A DNA stretch of 64,000 nucleotides from Fervidobacterium sp. UBA5837 (GCA_002432805.1 DJGV01000016.1:216327-280326), one strand, 5' to 3'. Shown: positions 8,670 through 19,301, counted from the first letter of the stretch. Program-made: numbers and translations. Notes: a model not told the origin generated them from the sequence alone.

Positions 8670-10966
8670 TTCTCATCACCTGCTGTCATCACTAAATAAT
8701 CTCTTGCATTTACGACCTTTCCTTTGTATGGAAATGGGCTTTCTGTGTAGTTGACTATTATAGAAACACCATTGGAATAACCTACCCTTACTACCTTGTC
8801 GCTGAGCACTTCCCTTGAAACTATTCTCTGCTTTTTGACGTACTTTAATGCATTATTTACCTTTTTGTACTGTTCAATCATCGATTCTTTCAGGTCATCG
8901 TATTTGGATGAAATGATGTTCTTAGAAGGCGTATCGATCAACAAGTATGGCGCTTGTGCTGTCAATAGGAACGATGGATATACACCGTACTCGATCATTC
9001 TTAGTGATTCCTCTTCTATGTCCGGTGAATAATTCAAAAGAGGCGAGTACATGTCCACATATCCTCTCAGAACGATCTCCAAGAATGGAACGGTATCAGT
9101 TTCAAAGATGTATTGAGAAGAATACAGTGGCGCATCTAAGTAATTATTTGCATACTGAAAGAGATATTCGTTGGGCTGATACAAGGAAACACTCTTAAAA
9201 CTCTCGCTCATTCTCTTGAATAGGCTTTCGTAGTTCTCTATGCTCTCTGACCTTGTTATCTTTGCACCACTCAAGAATGTTGAGGTTAGTAAAGAAGGTG
9301 TTACATCAACTGCTATGGACGATATGTTGTAATCAACAAAATTCTTGAGATTCTCATTGAATATTCTCAGTGATGCTGAAGATGTGAGGTAGAAATAATC
9401 ACCAACATAATTTGCGCTGAACTGGATGGGGCGTTTGTTGATCTTGTATGCAATATCGTATCGGTGGTTGAATCCTTTTGCACGATCGTAAGCTGTTGTT
9501 AGATCCACGTACAGTGCAGCTTTTGAGTTATTATCGTTGTTTACCTTGAAGAAATCTTTGAATGCAGAGTCACTTCCCAAAGACTTTTCAAGCGGAAAGA
9601 GCTGAGGAAATGTTCCTGAAAAGCCATCTTCTGTGATGCCTTTGTAGATGATCATCAAATTCTTGATTCCAGATCTTCTCAAATCTGCCAGGATGCTGGC
9701 CGCTTCATCTACTGTTGTCATAGGCACTACGGTATTCCAAAATAGTACCTTTTTCGTTTCTCCTCCAAAGAATTCTACCCTCACGGGGATGTTGACCTCG
9801 TCTTTATCCAAAATGTTGTCTCTCAACACACCTCTGTCCAGCAGTTCTCTTTGATATCTTCTTGCCATTCCAACGTAATCGGCATCGTCTTTGCTAAGTA
9901 TCACTATCTTCAAACGTGCATCGAAATCGTTCTTATCACTTTGATACGTTAAAAAACCATCCATACTCTTACTTATAGGTTGGAAATATCTCTCCCTATA
10001 CACAAATTCCGTTGTGATCCAATTGAAATCTGTCGAGACACCTGCCGGATAGAAGACTATATTTGCATACTCTGCACCGCTTTGTATCATCGTAACGTAA
10101 CCATTCTGCTTTACACCGTGTACCATACCATAGACTGGCATAGATACCTTTTTGGGTCTGATATTGCTGATGAGATCATCGTTCCCTATACCGCTTGTAC
10201 TCGATTGTCCCGATGTTCTTAGACGCTCAATGAATGCCTCATCGCTACCATACACTCTTTGGATGTACGCTTCGTCTGCAATTTTGTCAGTTGTAAACCT
10301 GACGAGTGCACCACTGCCATCAGGTATGAATGTGTACCCATTGATTTGACCATCTTTTACAGCACCGAAAAATGGGAAGAGTTCTATCGAAACAAGTAGG
10401 CCATTCTTATCTGTTATAGAGCTGCTCGGAACTTCTGCTTCAAAGTAATCATCGTATAAAGTGATCTTTACATCGAAGCTAACCCCTATATCACCGAACG
10501 AGACAGAATTCTTGACACCGTTGTCAATCTTTTCTATCTTCATGGTTACATTATTATCGTACAATGTCATCTGCTTTTTGTTGAAGTCTTTATCGTAGTA
10601 ATAGACAACAATCGAAGACTTGGCAAAATCCGCCCACTGAGTGTTTAGCCTCTCGCCTTCTGTACTTTCCAAGTTCGAATACCAAATATACTGTGTCGAT
10701 TTATTCTGAATCTTTATGGAAAAATTATTCTTATCCACATAAAGGGCAAGTTGTTTAGTTTCAGCCATTTTTTGGTAATTTGGACCTATAACGCTATTTG
10801 CGTTGTTAATTGTCGTTCCAGATAGATTTTCCACCCTCGTGTAATTATTTGAACTAAGGGTTCTGAGACTCGTAACATTGGAGTCGCCTTCTTGTGCATA
10901 AATACTCGTAGAGCCAACAAAACACAAATATATGATGAACAGTGCGGCAAATATTTTTTTAAACAC
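8666..10966 (-). CDS. secreted DUF5696-like protein with glycosidase-like architecture
   Basis: 766 residues with a clear signal peptide (MFKKIFAALFIIYLCFVGS, cleavage near IYAQ). The N-terminal half (30-370) is beta-rich; the middle (about 385-600) reads like a TIM barrel (DLRRSGIKNLMIIYKG, SSIAVDVTP); the C-terminus is a beta domain ending VNYTESPFPYKGKVVNARDY, a pattern common at the end of glycoside hydrolases. I recall this family as DUF5696, which occurs beside sugar permeases in Firmicutes; that name is from memory. Start GTG 10966, with AGGTGAT 5 bases upstream, overlaps the previous gene by 8 bases. No catalytic residues can be assigned; role in glycan binding or cleavage is inference. 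Confidence 0.72.
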   Translation of the reverse strand: MFKKIFAALFIIYLCFVGSTSIYAQEGDSNVTSLRTLSSNNYTRVENLSGTTINNANSVIGPNYQKMAETKQLALYVDKNNFSIKIQNKSTQYIWYSNLESTEGERLNTQWADFAKSSIVVYYYDKDFNKKQMTLYDNNVTMKIEKIDNGVKNSVSFGDIGVSFDVKITLYDDYFEAEVPSSSITDKNGLLVSIELFPFFGAVKDGQINGYTFIPDGSGALVRFTTDKIADEAYIQRVYGSDEAFIERLRTSGQSSTSGIGNDDLISNIRPKKVSMPVYGMVHGVKQNGYVTMIQSGAEYANIVFYPAGVSTDFNWITTEFVYRERYFQPISKSMDGFLTYQSDKNDFDARLKIVILSKDDADYVGMARRYQRELLDRGVLRDNILDKDEVNIPVRVEFFGGETKKVLFWNTVVPMTTVDEAASILADLRRSGIKNLMIIYKGITEDGFSGTFPQLFPLEKSLGSDSAFKDFFKVNNDNNSKAALYVDLTTAYDRAKGFNHRYDIAYKINKRPIQFSANYVGDYFYLTSSASLRIFNENLKNFVDYNISSIAVDVTPSLLTSTFLSGAKITRSESIENYESLFKRMSESFKSVSLYQPNEYLFQYANNYLDAPLYSSQYIFETDTVPFLEIVLRGYVDMYSPLLNYSPDIEEESLRMIEYGVYPSFLLTAQAPYLLIDTPSKNIISSKYDDLKESMIEQYKKVNNALKYVKKQRIVSREVLSDKVVRVGYSNGVSIIVNYTESPFPYKGKVVNARDYLVMTAGDEK

Positions 10967-13010
10967 GTGTGATCACCTCTTGTACGATATCGTAAATGAA
11001 TGCATATACCTGATTCCAGACAACGTAAAGGATAAATGCAACCAAGCCGACAATTAGCATTGCAAACAATGTTACCAATATGTTCTTCAACGTGCCAAAG
11101 AACGAATAATCGTGCACTTGCATGATCATTGTGTAGATGAGGACTACGCACCAAAAAATGATACCGACTGAGCCAAGCTGATAAATGAATGCCTCGTTTA
11201 ATGTGAGAACGTTTGAGAGTAAGACGAGTGGTATTGTGAAGACGATGTACGGCGAGAACGCATAGGCAGTTCCAACGTATAAATCCTTTAGCCTTCCTTC
11301 TCCATCGCTTATGTTGCCTACCAAATAGTTCATAACGACCCACAATATTATTGGAATGTATAATTTCAAGCTCTCGGATAAGAGAGACACATTCGCCAAG
11401 TCTACGTTGTTGAATATAAAGCCTGTATAGTAAATTTTGAACACTTGAACCAAGAACAATAGGATGTAAAGTATGGTAGCAGCAATGGGGCCCGGTCTGT
11501 TCTCCCATTTCAAATCGTAGAAAGAGTCTATTGGATGCGCTATGAATGAGAACACTTTGTTCAGATCGTTGACAAGTCTAATGCTGAAAAATCTCTTGAA
11601 TCCAGCCTTTATTGTATGGAACGTATTGTATTTTCTATCAAAGAATCTCAAAATACGATATATCAACCACAAAACGATGAAGAGTATTATGAAATTACCT
11701 GCATTTTCCATTAAATATGCTTGCCTTATTTCCCAAAATGCGTTTGAGTACTCTTTCTTATCTTTCGAGATTCTGAATTCCTCAAGTGCCTTGTCATATT
11801 CTTGCTGCTTATAGTACGCCTTTCCTATCGCCTTGTGTGCCAATAAGAAATTACTATTCATCCTCAACACATTTTCCCAATTCTTCTGACTCTCAACGTA
11901 CAATCCTTGATTGTAGAGGATCAATCCTTCATGAACTTGGTTAGCGTAAACAGTAGGTTTGAAGACCGTTATGCTGTTGAGTTCTTTATCGAGCACGTAG
12001 AGCGTACCTTCGTCATCTACTGCTATTCCTGAAGGACTTCTGAGTTGACCGAGTCGAAGTGTATCGTCTGCTTTTCTACCGAAAACGAATAGAAGGTCTC
12101 CAAAGTTGTCGTATTCGTATATGTAACCCATATCGTCTACGACGAATATGTTTCCATTCTTATCTACGGTTATATCCGCACCGTTGGGAAAGAATCTCTT
12201 ACCCTTTTCCAACGTATCAAGTCCTGCAACGTTGAGTTTCTTCACGTTCTGGTCTGCAGCGTTTCTCGTGTAGGTATAGATTATGGAATTCCTATCTATG
12301 GCTATGTTATCTGGTGATGGGGGTGTGATTTTGAAAAGTTGAGATATCTGCGATTCTGTGTAGAACATCCTCTGCAATACTTGAAGTATGCCGAGATTTG
12401 TTGTATTCACACCAAAATATCCCAGAAACTCGCCATCATTGTTCAATTGAATTACTCCATCGACTGAACCCTCGCTGATTACATAGACGTTGCCTCTTTT
12501 ATCAACGACGAGTTTTTGTGGTTTGAACTTCGAATTCCTGCCAAAAAGTGGTGATGTAGGCCTTTCAAATGTTTTCAGAACGTTTCCATCTTTTTCAAAC
12601 ACATACACCTGCTCGCTGCCGTAATCTGCAACATAAATTCTGCCGAATTCATCAACGAATACACCGGTAGGCTCTATCAATACATCTTGACCAATGTATC
12701 TCACATTTGCGCCATTCTTATCCATGATAACAATTCGACTGTTCCACGCATCTGCAATGTATATGTTACCGAGTGCGTCTATAAAGATATCTTGTGGACC
12801 GGCAAAATCGCCTGTAATCATACCAGCAGGATAATAAGGAATTTGAGTAAGCACTCTCTTTCCATCCGAATTGATCGTCCAAGCAGAATAAGGTGTGTCG
12901 GCAACTGCAATTGAAGAAATTGCCAGCAGAACTAGCAATACTAAAATTATTGGTTTTCTATTCTCTGCCATAGTGTATGACACGTTGTCGACTGTCGGCT
13001 TTTTATCCAT
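10959..13010 (-). CDS. NHL beta-propeller, TPR and Yip1-domain membrane protein
   Basis: 683 residues. A signal/anchor segment (15-37) precedes an NHL-type propeller (about 60-345) with repeated blades such as DIFIDALGNIYIADAWNSR, GVFVDEFGRIYVADYGS and GIAVDDEGTLYVLDKELNS. A TPR-like helical part follows (355-425: NQGLYVESQKNWENVLRMN). Then come a membrane helix (437-455) and a Yip1-like bundle of about five helices (500-680). The propeller would face outside and the Yip1 part sits in the membrane. Start ATG 13010 has GGAGG 6-7 bases upstream. It lies between the two permease pairs. Function unknown; possibly a scaffold or sensor for the transporter. Confidence 0.78.
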   Translation of the reverse strand: MDKKPTVDNVSYTMAENRKPIILVLLVLLAISSIAVADTPYSAWTINSDGKRVLTQIPYYPAGMITGDFAGPQDIFIDALGNIYIADAWNSRIVIMDKNGANVRYIGQDVLIEPTGVFVDEFGRIYVADYGSEQVYVFEKDGNVLKTFERPTSPLFGRNSKFKPQKLVVDKRGNVYVISEGSVDGVIQLNNDGEFLGYFGVNTTNLGILQVLQRMFYTESQISQLFKITPPSPDNIAIDRNSIIYTYTRNAADQNVKKLNVAGLDTLEKGKRFFPNGADITVDKNGNIFVVDDMGYIYEYDNFGDLLFVFGRKADDTLRLGQLRSPSGIAVDDEGTLYVLDKELNSITVFKPTVYANQVHEGLILYNQGLYVESQKNWENVLRMNSNFLLAHKAIGKAYYKQQEYDKALEEFRISKDKKEYSNAFWEIRQAYLMENAGNFIILFIVLWLIYRILRFFDRKYNTFHTIKAGFKRFFSIRLVNDLNKVFSFIAHPIDSFYDLKWENRPGPIAATILYILLFLVQVFKIYYTGFIFNNVDLANVSLLSESLKLYIPIILWVVMNYLVGNISDGEGRLKDLYVGTAYAFSPYIVFTIPLVLLSNVLTLNEAFIYQLGSVGIIFWCVVLIYTMIMQVHDYSFFGTLKNILVTLFAMLIVGLVAFILYVVWNQVYAFIYDIVQEVITRV

Positions 13011-13023
13011 GACATTCCTCCAC

Positions 13024-13896
13024 TTATTTGATTCCAGAATAAGCCATCGTATTCATAACGTTGCTCTGTAGAACTATGAACATTATCAAATTTGGTAAGA
13101 ACATGATGAGCGTGGCTGCTGCTGCCATTCCTTGACCTGCGACGTTGTTACCTATGTTGGAAGTGAGCGTGCTCATGTAGAAGGCAAACGTCCGCAATGT
13201 TTCATCGTTTACATACAAGCTCGATGTTTCGATGTTGTTCCAAACGATCTGGAACGACAAGATTGCGACAGTTGCAATAGCAGGTCTGATGAGTGGAAGT
13301 ACTATTTTCCTATATATGTAGAAGCTTGAGGCGCCGTCGACTTTTGCTGCTTCAATCAAAGAATCCGGAACTTGATCTAGAAATTGTTTTATCAAGAACA
13401 CACCTACTGGCATAGATATCAGTGGCAAGATGTGTGCAAAGTAGGTATTTACAATTTGCAATTCTGAAATCAATAAGTACCTCGGTATCGTGACTGTGGT
13501 GCTTACGAACATTAGGGCTATCGTATTTATTTCAAATATGATGTTTTTCATCTTGAATTTCATCTTCGACAATGCAAATGCTGCCATCGTACTGATCAAT
13601 ATATTGAAAAACATGACAGCAACAGTTACAACGACACTATTGAAGATGTACCTAGAGATAGGTATACCATTTTTTGTCGTTGTAGTGAAAAGATTCCTAA
13701 AATTCTCAAATGTCGGTTTTTGTGGGAAGAACGTAGGTGGAAATGCAAAGAGCTCATCTAATGGCTTGAGTGAGTGTGAGAAAATGAATATAATTGGCAG
13801 AATCATGAAGATTGCCAGTGGTATCAATATTATGTAGAATGGGATTTGACGCCTATCGAAACGTGACGGATTGATTCTTGTACCTCCTAGTGCCAT
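13024..13896 (-). CDS. sugar ABC transporter permease, MalG type (pair 2)
   Basis: CUT1 permease with six hydrophobic segments and EAA loop LIEAAKVDGASSFYIYRKIV then LPLIRP. ATG 13896 has AAAGGGGG 8 bases upstream and is preferred over the ATG at 13917, which has no site. It precedes the NHL-Yip1 gene by 13 bases and follows its partner permease by 45 bases. Together they form a second complete importer channel within one operon. Confidence 0.88.
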   Translation of the reverse strand: MALGGTRINPSRFDRRQIPFYIILIPLAIFMILPIIFIFSHSLKPLDELFAFPPTFFPQKPTFENFRNLFTTTTKNGIPISRYIFNSVVVTVAVMFFNILISTMAAFALSKMKFKMKNIIFEINTIALMFVSTTVTIPRYLLISELQIVNTYFAHILPLISMPVGVFLIKQFLDQVPDSLIEAAKVDGASSFYIYRKIVLPLIRPAIATVAILSFQIVWNNIETSSLYVNDETLRTFAFYMSTLTSNIGNNVAGQGMAAAATLIMFLPNLIMFIVLQSNVMNTMAYSGIK

Positions 13897-13941
13897 TATC
13901 GATGCCCCCTTTTGCATTGTTTATTGTTTTCATCTATTGTC

Positions 13942-14856
13942 TCAATCATTTTCTCCAAATATTCGCCAAGCTAATCTCGATATCCCGTAGACTAGTAAGA
14001 GTGTAACAACGGATACAGCTGACGCATATCCCATCTCGTACCTGATAATTCCATAATCTTCGATGTGGTTCACCAGTAACTGACCAGCATAGTTAGGTGT
14101 TGGGTTAGACCCAGAGAGCAACACACCGATGGCTGCATTTTGGAATGTATTTACAACGGCCATAACAGCGCCAAAAACCATTTGAGGCCGCATAGACGGT
14201 ATCGTGATGTATATTATCTCTTGAAATTTGTTCCTTATCCCATCTACATACGCTGCCTCGTATAGTGTCGGGTCTATGTTGAGCACGCCTGCCAGCATCG
14301 CCAAGAAGCCTAATCCCATACTGCTCCACAAAGAGACAACTATCATGATTGGCATTAAATATTGCGGTGATTGAAGCCACTGTATTGGAGAAAAGATCAA
14401 ACCAAGCTGCATCAATATGTTGTTTAGATAACCAGTCTGGTCTCCACTGAATATCACCGTCCAAACTACAGTCATCGCTATTCCGGTTGTCATTGAAGGA
14501 GAATAAATCAGCAATGCCAGCACGGTCCTTGGAAGTTTTGGTATCTGCGCCAACATCCATGCCAAGAGAAACGATAGTATGTAGCCACCAGGTCCGACTA
14601 TAAGTGAAAATAGGATTGTATTTGGCAAGACGTGTTGCATGAAGACATCATCGTTCGTTATTAAATTCACATAGTTCTTCAATCCGATGAATTTCGGCAT
14701 CTGCAAACCATTGAAATTCGTAAGCGATAGTACCATTGCCGTAATGACTGGAATGACTATAAAGATGGTAAAAAGCAATAGATACGGTAATAAGAAGGTA
14801 TAAGGCCTATCTGGGTTTCTTCTCCTTGTTTTCTTTTCTACACTATTTTCCAGCAT
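13942..14856 (-). CDS. sugar ABC transporter permease, MalF type (pair 2)
   Basis: 304 residues, six hydrophobic segments, N-terminal [19 protein letters not shown] and EAA loop [20 protein letters not shown] then IPSMRP. The EAA glycine is kept but the loop differs markedly from the pair 1 partner, so the two channels are distant relatives rather than a recent duplication. The ATG at 14856 overlaps the end of the large binding-protein gene by 14 bases, which indicates coupled translation and suggests that binding protein serves this pair. Confidence 0.88.
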   Translation of the reverse strand: MLENSVEKKTRRRNPDRPYTFLLPYLLLFTIFIVIPVITAMVLSLTNFNGLQMPKFIGLKNYVNLITNDDVFMQHVLPNTILFSLIVGPGGYILSFLLAWMLAQIPKLPRTVLALLIYSPSMTTGIAMTVVWTVIFSGDQTGYLNNILMQLGLIFSPIQWLQSPQYLMPIMIVVSLWSSMGLGFLAMLAGVLNIDPTLYEAAYVDGIRNKFQEIIYITIPSMRPQMVFGAVMAVVNTFQNAAIGVLLSGSNPTPNYAGQLLVNHIEDYGIIRYEMGYASAVSVVTLLLVYGISRLAWRIFGEND

Positions 14857-17839
14857 CTCTCATCCATCCTTTTACCATTTCAACAGTAGCAATCTTGTAT
14901 GGTCTTACAACTTTACCATCCTGTATGTAACCAAATTCTTCCATTTTCTTTCTTATCTCTCTATTCACGACGATCGTACCGTCGTCTATGGCATTTCTTG
15001 GGTTTTCTCCCTGGAAGACTATTCTGTTCCATATGTTGCTGATTTCTCTTTCCAGCATATAGCTTCCAGGTGTTTTTGGTACTTCTTTCAAGTGCTCCCA
15101 TTGCTGCAATATGACTTCTTTGTGATGCGGATCCCAAGGTAGTTGCTTGAACGCTTCTATATTTGCACTATTCCAAATGTATTCATCTCCGTAGGTCATT
15201 CTCAAATCTTGTGCAAACGATACTTGCGTCTCAGTCGACATCCACCACTTTAGAAATTCCCACGTTTCTTCTTTCTTGTTACTACTCTTGAATATGACAC
15301 ACGACTGTGCAGAACCCGGAGCCCACCTTTCTACCTCACCATTTGCATTTACGATACCTGGATAGAGTGCAATATCCCATAGACCTTTGATCTCAGGTGC
15401 TGCTATCAAAAGTTGTACATATGTACTAAAGTTCGATATTCCAACTGGCAGCATACCGTAACGAAAATGATTGTAGAAGTTCGGAACTTGCATAGGCACA
15501 CTGTACATTGTGAAGAGCTTTGCCATGAATTCCATCCCTTTAATACCCTCTTCGCTGTTTATTGCAGTGGACATACCATCGTCGCTGTATAGTTTGCCAT
15601 TGAACTGGTATATGAAAGGCACGGTGACAGAAAATGGTTTGAAACCACCCGAACCAGCCAAAGGTACATAAAAGTTCATCCCATACCTCTGAAGCTCGGG
15701 CAATATTGCCAATACGTCGTCCCAGTTATTTGGTACGGGCAAATTCAATTTGTCGAAGATATCTTTTCTGTAGAACAGTACCCAAAAGTCTTGCGTTTCT
15801 GGTATCCCATAGACACCTTCATCTATTATGTAAGGAAGGAAGGCACCCGGTGAGAAGACCTTTATGAAATCTCCAAAATCTTTGAATTGTCTCAAATCGT
15901 AAACGGCACCTCTGATTGCCAATTCAAACGGAAGCCAGTTACTTATACCTAACGCTGCATCAGGTTGTTGTCCAGCTGCATTTGCAAGTATAAGCTTGCC
16001 TTCGTCAGGCATCACAGAGAAGTTCACTTTGTAACCTGTCTTCGTGGTGAATTCTCTGTCCGTTATCTTCTGCATCAATTCAACGTACGTTCTTGGCCTA
16101 TTTACCCAAATTTCTATCTCTTCTGTCGTATTTGATTTGATCTGATAAGGATTGTTCGTAAAAGAAAGCAGAAATTTCTTGAAACCATCTGCCATCTTTC
16201 TCCAAATTCCAGCAGTCGGTGCGGGTAACTTCGTATCATCACCATACAAATACAGTTTGTTGACATACAGCGGATTTTCCTCCAAACTGGATACCAAAGA
16301 GCTGAGATACATCAGTATCGACGAGGAACCTTCCGAAAGAATGGACAATCTTTTTGGGATTTCATTCGGCTCTTCTTTTAGCGTCCTTATATGGGTTATA
16401 GCCATCTTTATGAACGTTGCCTCACTGGATGATTTTTTCTCACCACACAATTTGTTTAAGTAATTTAGCTCTTCTTGCAGTTGAGTTTCCCATCTTGTAA
16501 GTCTATCTACTATGTCCGGTATGTAATCTATTACTGAAAAGTCTCTGTTTAGGTCTACAGTATTGCCAGTCAATTTCTTTATGTCCAATGATAAAGCGTT
16601 GACGTCGTCTATTATCTCCCTAGATTTCTCAATTACCCTTCTGAAAGGTGATGCATCTACTTCAAGAGAAATCTCATGTACACCTTTTGTAAGAAAAATC
16701 TTGTAAGGGGTACCATCATCATTTGCAATCGTATGATTTGCCCACGAAGGTGTGTACACGAACCTAATGTGCCTTGCCTCACTGAAAGGTAATTGACCAT
16801 CTATGTGCAGATTTCTAAATACAGGCCTATTAACTTTTTGATCTTGTTTTGCCTTTAGTGCGATGTAGTAGAACCCGCTCTTCGGAATATCAACTCTCCA
16901 AGTTATACTCTGACCTGCACTTTTCCAAGATTTTCCATCTATGACGTTTATTAAGTCGTACCTGTAATCGTAAGGTGTTAAATTAACATCTTTAGATGCA
17001 TTCATACGAGTCATTAAATTGTTCTTACTCCAAACCTCTTCGGCACTGTAAGTAAGTAAAGTATTTGAGAGAACTTCCCCAACATGCGATTTTAGATAGG
17101 TAGCATAAGTAAGCGTAGTATCCGGCGCACTAATTTCAATGCTGCCAATTAAAACATCTTCAGAGATATTCTCAATTGTTACTCTGTTTTCTCCTTCTTT
17201 GAAATAGAATCTCAAAGCTTCTTCTTGCAAATGTAGGGGATCTTGTGCATATTGTCTGTACCACTTGTACTCTTTTCGCTGCTTTGGTACTATCTGGTTT
17301 CCATACCTATCCGTGTCAAACTCTTTCTTTTCGTATTGCCAGTCGAATGGAAAAGTCAATCTTCTTGATTCGTAAAATTCAAACTGCCCATTGACCTTTA
17401 CGGATAATTCAAGATACTCACTGGTACTGTTCTTAGGATAGTATTCTACCGCAATTACGTACAAACCATTCTTTGGTGCATTGAATGTGAACGAAAACGT
17501 AGAATCCTTTTTGAAATACAAGACCTTGTCATATTCAGTACCGCCATTTTCTTGATCAACATCTTCCAAATACGCACCGTTTTCGTAAGAAAAAGAGGTG
17601 GCCAGCATGCGCACACTAAGTGCTTGAACGTCGTTAATGCCCTGTTCTTTCCAACTTTGATAAACCTCGTAGTATTTCTTTTCCAAAAGTTCCCCAATCT
17701 CACTTTGCGGGACCTCAGTTGGCCATTCTGTCCCTTCGTACAAAGGCTGCGAGTCAGCATATGAAATGGAGAAGCTTGTCAGTATCATCAAAGATGTAAA
17801 AAGAAGTATCAACGTAGACATTCGAAACTTAGTGCGCAT
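14843..17839 (-). CDS. large sugar-binding protein with N-terminal jelly-roll domains
   Basis: 998 residues, more than twice a normal binding protein. Signal peptide (1-29, ending SISYADS). Two CBM-like beta-sandwich regions follow, about 85-245 ([33 protein letters not shown]) and about 270-400 ([30 protein letters not shown]); they echo each other. A helical linker runs 400-520. The C-terminal 430 residues are a family 1 solute-binding protein ([40 protein letters not shown]). ATG 17839 has GAGGAGGT 5 bases upstream. No lipobox cysteine is seen, so anchoring is by the uncleaved leader or by partners. Presumably binds long glucan chains. Confidence 0.82.
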   Translation of the reverse strand: MRTKFRMSTLILLFTSLMILTSFSISYADSQPLYEGTEWPTEVPQSEIGELLEKKYYEVYQSWKEQGINDVQALSVRMLATSFSYENGAYLEDVDQENGGTEYDKVLYFKKDSTFSFTFNAPKNGLYVIAVEYYPKNSTSEYLELSVKVNGQFEFYESRRLTFPFDWQYEKKEFDTDRYGNQIVPKQRKEYKWYRQYAQDPLHLQEEALRFYFKEGENRVTIENISEDVLIGSIEISAPDTTLTYATYLKSHVGEVLSNTLLTYSAEEVWSKNNLMTRMNASKDVNLTPYDYRYDLINVIDGKSWKSAGQSITWRVDIPKSGFYYIALKAKQDQKVNRPVFRNLHIDGQLPFSEARHIRFVYTPSWANHTIANDDGTPYKIFLTKGVHEISLEVDASPFRRVIEKSREIIDDVNALSLDIKKLTGNTVDLNRDFSVIDYIPDIVDRLTRWETQLQEELNYLNKLCGEKKSSSEATFIKMAITHIRTLKEEPNEIPKRLSILSEGSSSILMYLSSLVSSLEENPLYVNKLYLYGDDTKLPAPTAGIWRKMADGFKKFLLSFTNNPYQIKSNTTEEIEIWVNRPRTYVELMQKITDREFTTKTGYKVNFSVMPDEGKLILANAAGQQPDAALGISNWLPFELAIRGAVYDLRQFKDFGDFIKVFSPGAFLPYIIDEGVYGIPETQDFWVLFYRKDIFDKLNLPVPNNWDDVLAILPELQRYGMNFYVPLAGSGGFKPFSVTVPFIYQFNGKLYSDDGMSTAINSEEGIKGMEFMAKLFTMYSVPMQVPNFYNHFRYGMLPVGISNFSTYVQLLIAAPEIKGLWDIALYPGIVNANGEVERWAPGSAQSCVIFKSSNKKEETWEFLKWWMSTETQVSFAQDLRMTYGDEYIWNSANIEAFKQLPWDPHHKEVILQQWEHLKEVPKTPGSYMLEREISNIWNRIVFQGENPRNAIDDGTIVVNREIRKKMEEFGYIQDGKVVRPYKIATVEMVKGWMRDAGK

Positions 17840-17919
17840 GCCAGACCTCCTCAACAAAAATTGATAACTGTACTCAATTTACTCTTCGGTTATGTTGATA
17901 TGACTGCTTACTTGATTGC

Positions 17920-19245
17920 TTACTTAATTGCCTTCAATGCTTCTTGGTACTTCTGATTTGCCAAATCGTTCAATTGCTTAGCAATATCTTCGATCTTCAG
18001 ATCCATCTTTGTTCCATTCCAGAGTACGTCTCCGATAGATGCATTTGTCTTATCACCAATTTTTATGCCTGTTGGTGCATTCCATCTTGCTTGTGCATAC
18101 CCTGGTACGAATTTGAATCCCTCAACGATAGCCCTGCCTATGTTCCTATATGCTTCTTTTAGTCCTGGTACATCTACGTTAGTTTGGTATTTATCAACTA
18201 GTTCCGCATCATTCATAAGAGGTGGTGTTGTTAATATAGTATTCGACTTCTTTGCAAGTTCCAATCTCTTCAAATATCCTTGCTTGGAGAAAGACATCCA
18301 CTTTGCAAATTCGTAAGCCTCTTTAACGTACTTTGTGGACTTTGAAATTCCAAGATAATCCAATACCAAGATAGTCCTTCCGCCAGGTATACCAACGAAA
18401 TCCCAATCAAATGAGAGATTCTTTTTGTAATCTGGTACCATCCAAGTTCCGTTGTAGTTCAGTGCTATGTGTCCGGTTGCCCATCCATCTGCACTTGGAC
18501 TTCCTGCAATTGCCGTCTTCTGCTCGTCAGTTAGTGCACTGTAGACTGCACCTGCTTTTACAAAACTCTTTGCAAGGTTGAAACCATCTATGAATTCTTG
18601 TGAGTCAAGGTTGAACTTCGTGCCATCGAATGTATAGAATCCAAATTTGAAAGATACTGAAGCTGGATACCACTCAAATACTTGAACTTCCTCACTCAGC
18701 CCAACTATGCCTTTGCTGTGTTTTGTAAGCCTTAAGGCCGCATTTCTGAACTGTGTCGTGGTGTAATTGAATTTAAGTGGTGCTATGTTCTCACTTGTGA
18801 ATATGTCTTTGTTCATGAAGTAACCCATGAAGTGCATTGCAAAAGGTATCGCACTAACTTTTCCGTTGTACTTGATTGTACTGGTAATGTTGGATGGTAT
18901 CTTTGACCAATCTGCGTCTGTAGACACAGTCCTTGTCAGATCATAGAGCCAACCATTTGCAAGTGCATCTGGCACCGTAGTGAGCATGAAGACATCTGGC
19001 ATCGTGCCTGCTGCTGCAGCTGCTGCAAGGGATTGGTTCCAGTTACCTTTTATTGAGTCATCGATCACAACTTTGATGTTTGGGTGCGTGTCCATGAAGG
19101 CTTGTATCATTTGTCTTTCAACGTTGTTTTCCTCTGGAGTACCCAAATTCCAGTTTGCGTACCTGATAGTTACAACATCCGCTGCGAGAGCCAGTACCCC
19201 TGTTAAAATGAAGAATATAACCAACATCTTTCCCATACGTTTCAT
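17920..19245 (-). CDS. sugar ABC transporter substrate-binding protein
   Basis: 441-residue family 1 binding protein: signal peptide MKRMGKMLVIFFILTGVLA, then VTIRYANWNLGTPEENNVER, MPDVFMLTTVPDALANGWL and GHIALNYNGTWMVPDYKKN. No lipobox cysteine. ATG 19245 has GGAGGGAGG 8 bases upstream, the strongest ribosome site of the operon, which fits the high expression usual for binding proteins. A perfect hairpin precedes it. Located between the GH94 gene and the larger binding protein; with two permease pairs, each binding protein may serve one, or both may feed one channel. Confidence 0.9.
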   Translation of the reverse strand: MKRMGKMLVIFFILTGVLALAADVVTIRYANWNLGTPEENNVERQMIQAFMDTHPNIKVVIDDSIKGNWNQSLAAAAAAGTMPDVFMLTTVPDALANGWLYDLTRTVSTDADWSKIPSNITSTIKYNGKVSAIPFAMHFMGYFMNKDIFTSENIAPLKFNYTTTQFRNAALRLTKHSKGIVGLSEEVQVFEWYPASVSFKFGFYTFDGTKFNLDSQEFIDGFNLAKSFVKAGAVYSALTDEQKTAIAGSPSADGWATGHIALNYNGTWMVPDYKKNLSFDWDFVGIPGGRTILVLDYLGISKSTKYVKEAYEFAKWMSFSKQGYLKRLELAKKSNTILTTPPLMNDAELVDKYQTNVDVPGLKEAYRNIGRAIVEGFKFVPGYAQARWNAPTGIKIGDKTNASIGDVLWNGTKMDLKIEDIAKQLNDLANQKYQEALKAIK

Positions 19246-19274
19246 AAAGAAGGCCTCCCTCCGTTTTGTGTTTG

Positions 19275-19301
19275 CAGGTTATAGTTGCCACCTATAACCT
19301 G
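19275..19301 (-). promoter_or_regulatory. perfect hairpin before the binding-protein gene
   Basis: CAGGTTATAG (19275-19284) pairs with CTATAACCTG (19292-19301) around a 7-base loop, in the 110-base gap between GH94 and the binding-protein gene. No T-run follows on the minus strand, so it is not a classic terminator. A role as an mRNA-processing or stability element for the highly expressed downstream gene is inference. Confidence 0.55.

Noticed and set aside
10786..11508. 240-residue minus-strand frame
   Set aside because: Out-of-frame shadow of the NHL-Yip1 gene, with low-complexity His/Arg/Cys composition.
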